From Isochrysis galbana (lineage: Eukaryota; Haptophyta; Isochrysidales; Isochrysidaceae): DNA of 64,000 bases. The notes beneath the pieces were generated by a model. The model saw only the letters and a program-made list of their open reading frames with translations. It had not been told where the DNA came from and searched no databases. The stretch is from contig CM030932.1 in NCBI GenBank assembly GCA_018136815.1, positions 5,308,407 through 5,372,406 on the forward strand, written 5' to 3'. Below, in pieces: positions 60,169-64,000 of this stretch; within the stretch, counting starts at the first letter, position 1; each line of letters opens with the position of its first letter. A program made the position numbers and the translations under genes.

Positions 60169-61628
60169 ATGCCGTTTGTTGTTGGCGGCGAGCTGTGCGC
60201 CACACATAACGATGAGGCCTTTGCCAGAGTGCGTGCAGCCAGTGGAGTGCCAGACTCCTTCCTCTGCACCTTCGACTGGAGCTCGCTCGCCCCTGGCGGT
60301 GGGAAGGGAGGCTCCCTCCTCGCCTTCCACTCCCACGGCTCGCGCGACTTCGTCGTGAAGGAGCTCTCACCCTCCGACCACGCCACACTGCTCGGCCTTG
60401 CACCCACCTACTGTGAGCATGTCGTTGCGCCCAGGGGGTCGCTCCTCGCGCCGCTCTATGCACACTTTCACCGGCACAGCACTGGTGTGACGTATGTTGT
60501 GATGGGTTCAGTCCTGCCTCAGCCCGCTGCCGAGATCACTGCTGCAGCCTCGCCGTGCATCTATGACCTCAAGGGCACCGCTGACGACAAGACGCTTGTG
60601 TACCAAGGCCGCAAAGTGCAAGATGTGCACAAGCGCTTCTACAACATCGGGCTCAGATGCTGCGACTTTCTGCTGCGGCGATGCCGATGCTGCAGGCAGA
60701 CGGCGACTTCCGTAGCGGACCTATGGGCACCGGGCCGACGAGAGTATGCCCAGGGGAAAAAGCATGCTCGTGAAGTATGCTTCTCAATGACACCACTCTG
60801 CTATGCTAGACTCATGGAGCGACTGGAGGTGTGTGAGCGGCATGTCAACCCGCATGTCCTTGGCAGCTTGACACAGAGACTCACGTGTCCTTGCTAAATT
60901 CTTTCATCGCGGCTCGTAGGCGGACGTCGCATTCTTACGCGATCACGGGCTCATGGATTACTCCCTGTTGGTTCGCACTTATCGTGTCCCGCCACTATCG
61001 TCGATCCCTGCTGAGACTGCGGTTGCTGCTGCCGCTGCGCATGATTGGGTGAGGAGAGAAATATCAGCGAATCTCGAGCTTGAGGTCGAACGTATGACGG
61101 GCGTACCCATCACATGCGAAGTGGCCGACGGCTCCGTGTGGCTAATTGATGTTGGCATCATAGACTTCCTACAGGTTTGTATGGCCACTGTCTGTGTGGC
61201 ACGTGCCCCACACGCTACTAGAGTCCCACCCGCTATTCATACGCGCTTTTCTTGTGTAGGAATGGACGCTTGCCAAACGCATCGCTCGATGCCTGAAATT
61301 CGCTGAAAAACCACCGTACAAGCACAAATCGACTGAGCCGCCTCCCTACTATGCCAAGCGTTTCCTTGCTAGTCTCAAGGCAAAGTTCCGACCCGTCGGT
61401 CGGCTACCCGGCGCCAACAATCAAGGGTTTCCCTCTTGGATCTCGCCACGATCACCGCCACATTGGCAGCGCAGCCGTTCTGCCTTGCAAATATTCCGTG
61501 CTGCCATCGCCGCTGCTCTCAAGTGGTTGACGCGGCTTGGTGCTCCTACAAAGGCTGCAGGACAGGCCTCACAGTCCGAAAGGAGGGCGCGTAGCTACTC
61601 GCAGCTGGAGGATCCTCGTGGCGCATAA
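60169..61628 (+). CDS. Phosphatidylinositol phosphate kinase (PIP4/5K family), catalytic domain only
   Basis: Phosphorylates a phosphatidylinositol monophosphate. Three exons, 60169-60828, 60920-61174 and 61260-61628, GT-AG introns of 91 and 85 bp, all phase 0; 427 residues. N-lobe: DFVVKELSPSDHATLLGLAP and YVVMGSVLP. Catalytic region: IYDLKGTADDKTL, VHKRFYNIGL, then LRDHGLMDYSLLVRTY across the first splice and WLIDVGIIDFLQEWTLAKRI across the second. The C-terminus has PPPYYAKRFLASLKAKF, typical of the family, and a basic tail. No MORN or lipid-binding module is present, so it is a minimal kinase. Substrate class (type I or II) cannot be set from sequence by eye. Start ATG follows a CT-rich leader. 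Confidence 0.88.
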
Positions 61629-62139
61629 TGAACCCAACGGCATCAAGCACTTGTCGTGCTCATGACGCTGTAAGTAATCTCGTGTCAATCTCGTGTCATG
61701 TATGGAGTTCGCAACATCATGGCACCCAGAAGGCTTCAAGGATCTCGTCCGACGCACGACCTCTCTTTTTGTGTCTCCCTATCAACAGCCGGCGCCGGTT
61801 CCTTGTCCCGTTGCCGGTCTGGTTATGCTCCGTTCTTGTTCTTTTTTAGTGTCGCTTTGCAATGCGCGAGTAGATAGCTAGTTTTCGTTGCTGTTTCGGC
61901 GTTTGTTCTCACAAAGTAACGAGGTGGTCATACGCTAGGGCAAAACTAAAATGGTGCGTGGGGCGCGGGTTAAAACAACCACAATGATCACCCCCTATCA
62001 CACACATGGGACTTTCATCGGAATATTGTGTGACTGGAGGGCGCATGAAGTACGGTGAGGTGGGGGGAGGCGGGCACAACCCTAATCCCAGCTTGCATAA
62101 CACAATAATAAAACAGCTGCCTGAATCTGAGCGTTAGTT
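61629..62139. other. 3' flank of PIP kinase, nothing seen
   Basis: No gene or clear repeat recognised. Confidence 0.35.
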
Positions 62140-62590
62140 ATTAGTTAGTACCACTACCACTAGCCCGGTACTATCACGACACCCCTCAGCGCACCTGCCC
62201 GTACGCCTCGACGTGTGCTATTGCTAATGCCACAGACACATACACATATGCACGCCCTTGCAAATCTCCCCCCTCCCCCGGCTCCCATTCTACATTCTAA
62301 CTCCCCACAAGTAGTTACAATGGGTGAGAACCCAGTGAGAGTGAGGCGAACCGACCTACGTCGGGCGATTCACTAGGAAAAAGCACAGGGGGTGGGGGAG
62401 GAACCTCTCGTCAAAACAGAAGAACGGCCCTTACCAGCTCGCGCGGTGAGCGGTCCTCGAGAAATAAATGACTGCGAGTCGAGTAGCTTGTGCCACTCTC
62501 GGGGTACTCTCCTCGACCTTGAGTCACTCCCTTCTCTCTCCCTCCTGTCGCCAGCCGCCCCTTACCCATTTGCTAACGCAAACGGTCGCT
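62140..62590. repeat. 450-bp repeat E, copy E2
   Basis: Partner of 35185-35640, same strand. Keeps the order of all conserved blocks. The hairpin near 62436-62457 pairs ACC-GCTC with GAGCGGT where E1 pairs ACAGCTC with GAGCTGT. Confidence 0.7.
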
Positions 62591-62835
62591 TCCAGCTTCC
62601 AGGAAGGATGGAAGGGGTTTTCTTTTTCTTCCCTTCCCCACCTCTAAAGCTAAATAAAGACGGGGGAATGAATGAGCTCACGCAAAGTCGCGTCCTCGCT
62701 CGACTCCTCATTACCCCGTCTTGGCGCGCCGCAGTCGATGCCGCCTGCGGCGCACATGTTGTATGAGGAAGTCGCATCCTCGCTTAATAGAACCTAAAAT
62801 ATTCTTAATAATATAGCTTTTACATTCGGGGGGTT
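62591..62835. other. Intergenic, nothing seen
   Basis: No supported gene. Confidence 0.3.
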
Positions 62836-62940
62836 TTGAGGCGTCTCAACAGTGACCCAAGAGTGGCTCAACTGCGAGATTTCTTGAGTCGCCGCTCTTG
62901 AGTTACTATTGAGCCAGGACTCTCAAACTCTTCTAGTGGG
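62836..62940. repeat. Short-word cluster TCAA / TTGA with GAGTC
   Basis: GTCTCAACAG, CCCAAGAG, GGCTCAACTG, CTTGAGTCGC, CTCTTGAGTT, ATTGAGCC and CTCTCAAACTC follow one another in 100 bp, both orientations. Confidence 0.6.
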
Positions 62941-63302
62941 GAGAGATGAGTTCGCGCGCTGTGCCAACTGTCACTCAACAAAAGAGATGGCGGGGGAGGA
63001 GGTGCGCGCCGCCATCCGCGCGCCCAACGATGCCCTGCACCCTGCCACGTGGGATGCAGGCCAAGGGGTATGTGTTGAAGCGGCGGAGCCTGCAGGCCCC
63101 TTTGGATCGCCGCGGACAGACACCCTCGCCTCGCCTCGACGCCACAGGGGGTGAAGAAGCCGCGGAGCCGCAACTTCCCTCAAAAACCCTCTATTAATTA
63201 AAGCGTAAAGCCCACATTTATTGGTATTGTGTATTGTTGGCCTATATCCTATATTCGACGGAACGTGACCCAAACTTTACTCGACTTAGTTGGCCAATCC
63301 CA
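62941..63302. other. Sequence before the right-hand LINE head
   Basis: GC-rich without a supported gene; 63247 holds TCGACGGAACGTGACC. Possibly remains of another element. Confidence 0.3.
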
Positions 63303-63320
63303 CAACTAACTTTATAGTTG
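63303..63320 (+). repeat. LINE 5' hairpin (CAACTAACTTTATAGTTG)
   Basis: Six-base-pair stem CAACTA/TAGTTG, seven bases before the ATG of the ORF at 63327. Confidence 0.65.
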
Positions 63321-63326
63321 GTCGCC

Positions 63327-64000
63327 ATGGAGCGCGCCGCCGCTCCCCACCTCTCCTTCGGGCCCCCCGCCGCGGGAGCCCCCATAGTACCCATGGAGCT
63401 GTCGCAGGCAAAGCGACCGCGTCCGCCCGCAGAGGCCGAGCAGGTGAGCGCGACCCCGGTCGCGCCGCACGGCCCGTGGCCCCGGCCACACCAAGGAAGG
63501 CAGCCATGCTGGCCCACCTCATGGTGGGTCACAGGCTGTGACAAGCACCACATCAGCACCAGACAAGAAGGGACACCCATCCATCAGGCATGCCTTATGG
63601 TAGAGGCCTCTCCCACCCTGGGGACGGCCGCGCTGCCTCGGCAGCGCGACCCGAGACCGGGTGGCCCTTATGGGCACAACACAAGCAGCAGGATCAACAC
63701 GCATCAGAAGACAGACTCAGCAGCACATCAATCCACAACCCCACCCAGGAACAAGAACCATGCTGCGCCCTTGGACGCATGCCATCCCCCTCTGCCAACC
63801 ACCCCTTCGGACCAAGCCACAGCCTCACCACCCCTGCTTGTCCCTGCCGCTCAGGAGCCACTCTCGGATGAAGAGCAAGGCAACTTCGAGTCAGACGCCA
63901 CATTCGAACTATCTTTCCACCAAGAGGGGGACTACACCTTCTTGGACGCCACCGTCTACGCTGCGATCGTAGAGCTCCTACTAGAGCTCGAAGGAGTAGA
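63327..64000 (+). CDS. LINE 5' ORF, open to the window end
   Basis: From ATG 63327 the frame stays open for 224 codons to the end of the window and has no stop. The start MERAAAPHLSFGPPAAGAP matches the minus-strand head at 4773. Continues with ALPRQRDPRPGGPYGHNTSS, also seen there, then an acidic/hydrophobic stretch (PLSDEEQGNFESDATFELSF and TFLDATVYAAIVELLLELEG) absent from the truncated copy. It is the longest intact ORF of this family here, so a fuller element, perhaps with its reverse transcriptase, should lie just to the right. No enzymatic domain is visible yet. Confidence 0.7.
   Translation, partial: MERAAAPHLSFGPPAAGAPIVPMELSQAKRPRPPAEAEQVSATPVAPHGPWPRPHQGRQPCWPTSWWVTGCDKHHISTRQEGTPIHQACLMVEASPTLGTAALPRQRDPRPGGPYGHNTSSRINTHQKTDSAAHQSTTPPRNKNHAAPLDACHPPLPTTPSDQATASPPLLVPAAQEPLSDEEQGNFESDATFELSFHQEGDYTFLDATVYAAIVELLLELEGV

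Overview
This is a gene-sparse, GC-rich nuclear segment from a eukaryote, most likely a unicellular alga. Evidence for a eukaryote: GT-AG introns, a myosin, CDT1, lipin, calpain, an SFT2-like Golgi protein and a PIP kinase. Evidence for an alga: a phosphoglycerate mutase with a signal-peptide-plus-transit-like leader typical of complex red plastids, and a PDI-like protein with an in-frame UGA at the active-site cysteine position. PDI-like selenoproteins of this kind are known from the haptophyte Emiliania huxleyi; haptophyte is my first guess and a pelagophyte-type stramenopile the alternative. Two 100-N assembly gaps lie at 590-689 and 25690-25789.

Genes left to right: myosin with a long ARM/ankyrin/TPR-like tail (5307-11484, -); threonine dehydratase (17116-18453, +); HNH nuclease-like (20303-20740, +); SFT2-like (21513-22136, +); lipin catalytic domain with its 5' end lost in a gap (25790-26937, +); seven-TM TIR-like protein (29881-31881, +); LRR fragment cut by a LINE (34577-35070, -); F-box protein (37387-38106, +); plastid-type phosphoglycerate mutase (42357-43286, +); PDI-like selenoprotein (46314-47006, +); UIM-calpain (48664-51234, -); unknown protein (52968-54050, +); CDT1 (57728-59356, -); PIP kinase (60169-61628, +). 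They are unrelated housekeeping or signalling genes, mostly with few introns; they do not form a cluster.

The rest is largely a graveyard of non-LTR (LINE-like) retrotransposons. By comparing copies, one family can be pieced together: a short 5' hairpin whose stem sequence varies but stays paired, an ATGGAGCG start, an ORF1-like part with a zinc knuckle, a C-terminal zf-RVT CCHC region, a conserved C-terminal domain, and a 3' stem-loop ending in a T-run. No copy in the window shows a reverse-transcriptase catalytic core. Several copies are head-plus-tail with the middle missing. A second family (element B) has two long near-identical copies, a head-only copy and an internally deleted one. One 870-bp insertion has an 18-bp target-site duplication, which fixes its 5' end at the hairpin.

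A further oddity is a set of intergenic clusters, each built from one short word private to that locus and repeated in both orientations, plus one 79-bp near-perfect palindrome. The most interesting items are the UGA-containing PDI, the covarying 5' hairpins, the head-tail LINE derivatives, the word clusters, the in-frame intron in the TIR-like gene and a duplicated 450-bp element whose stems carry compensatory changes.
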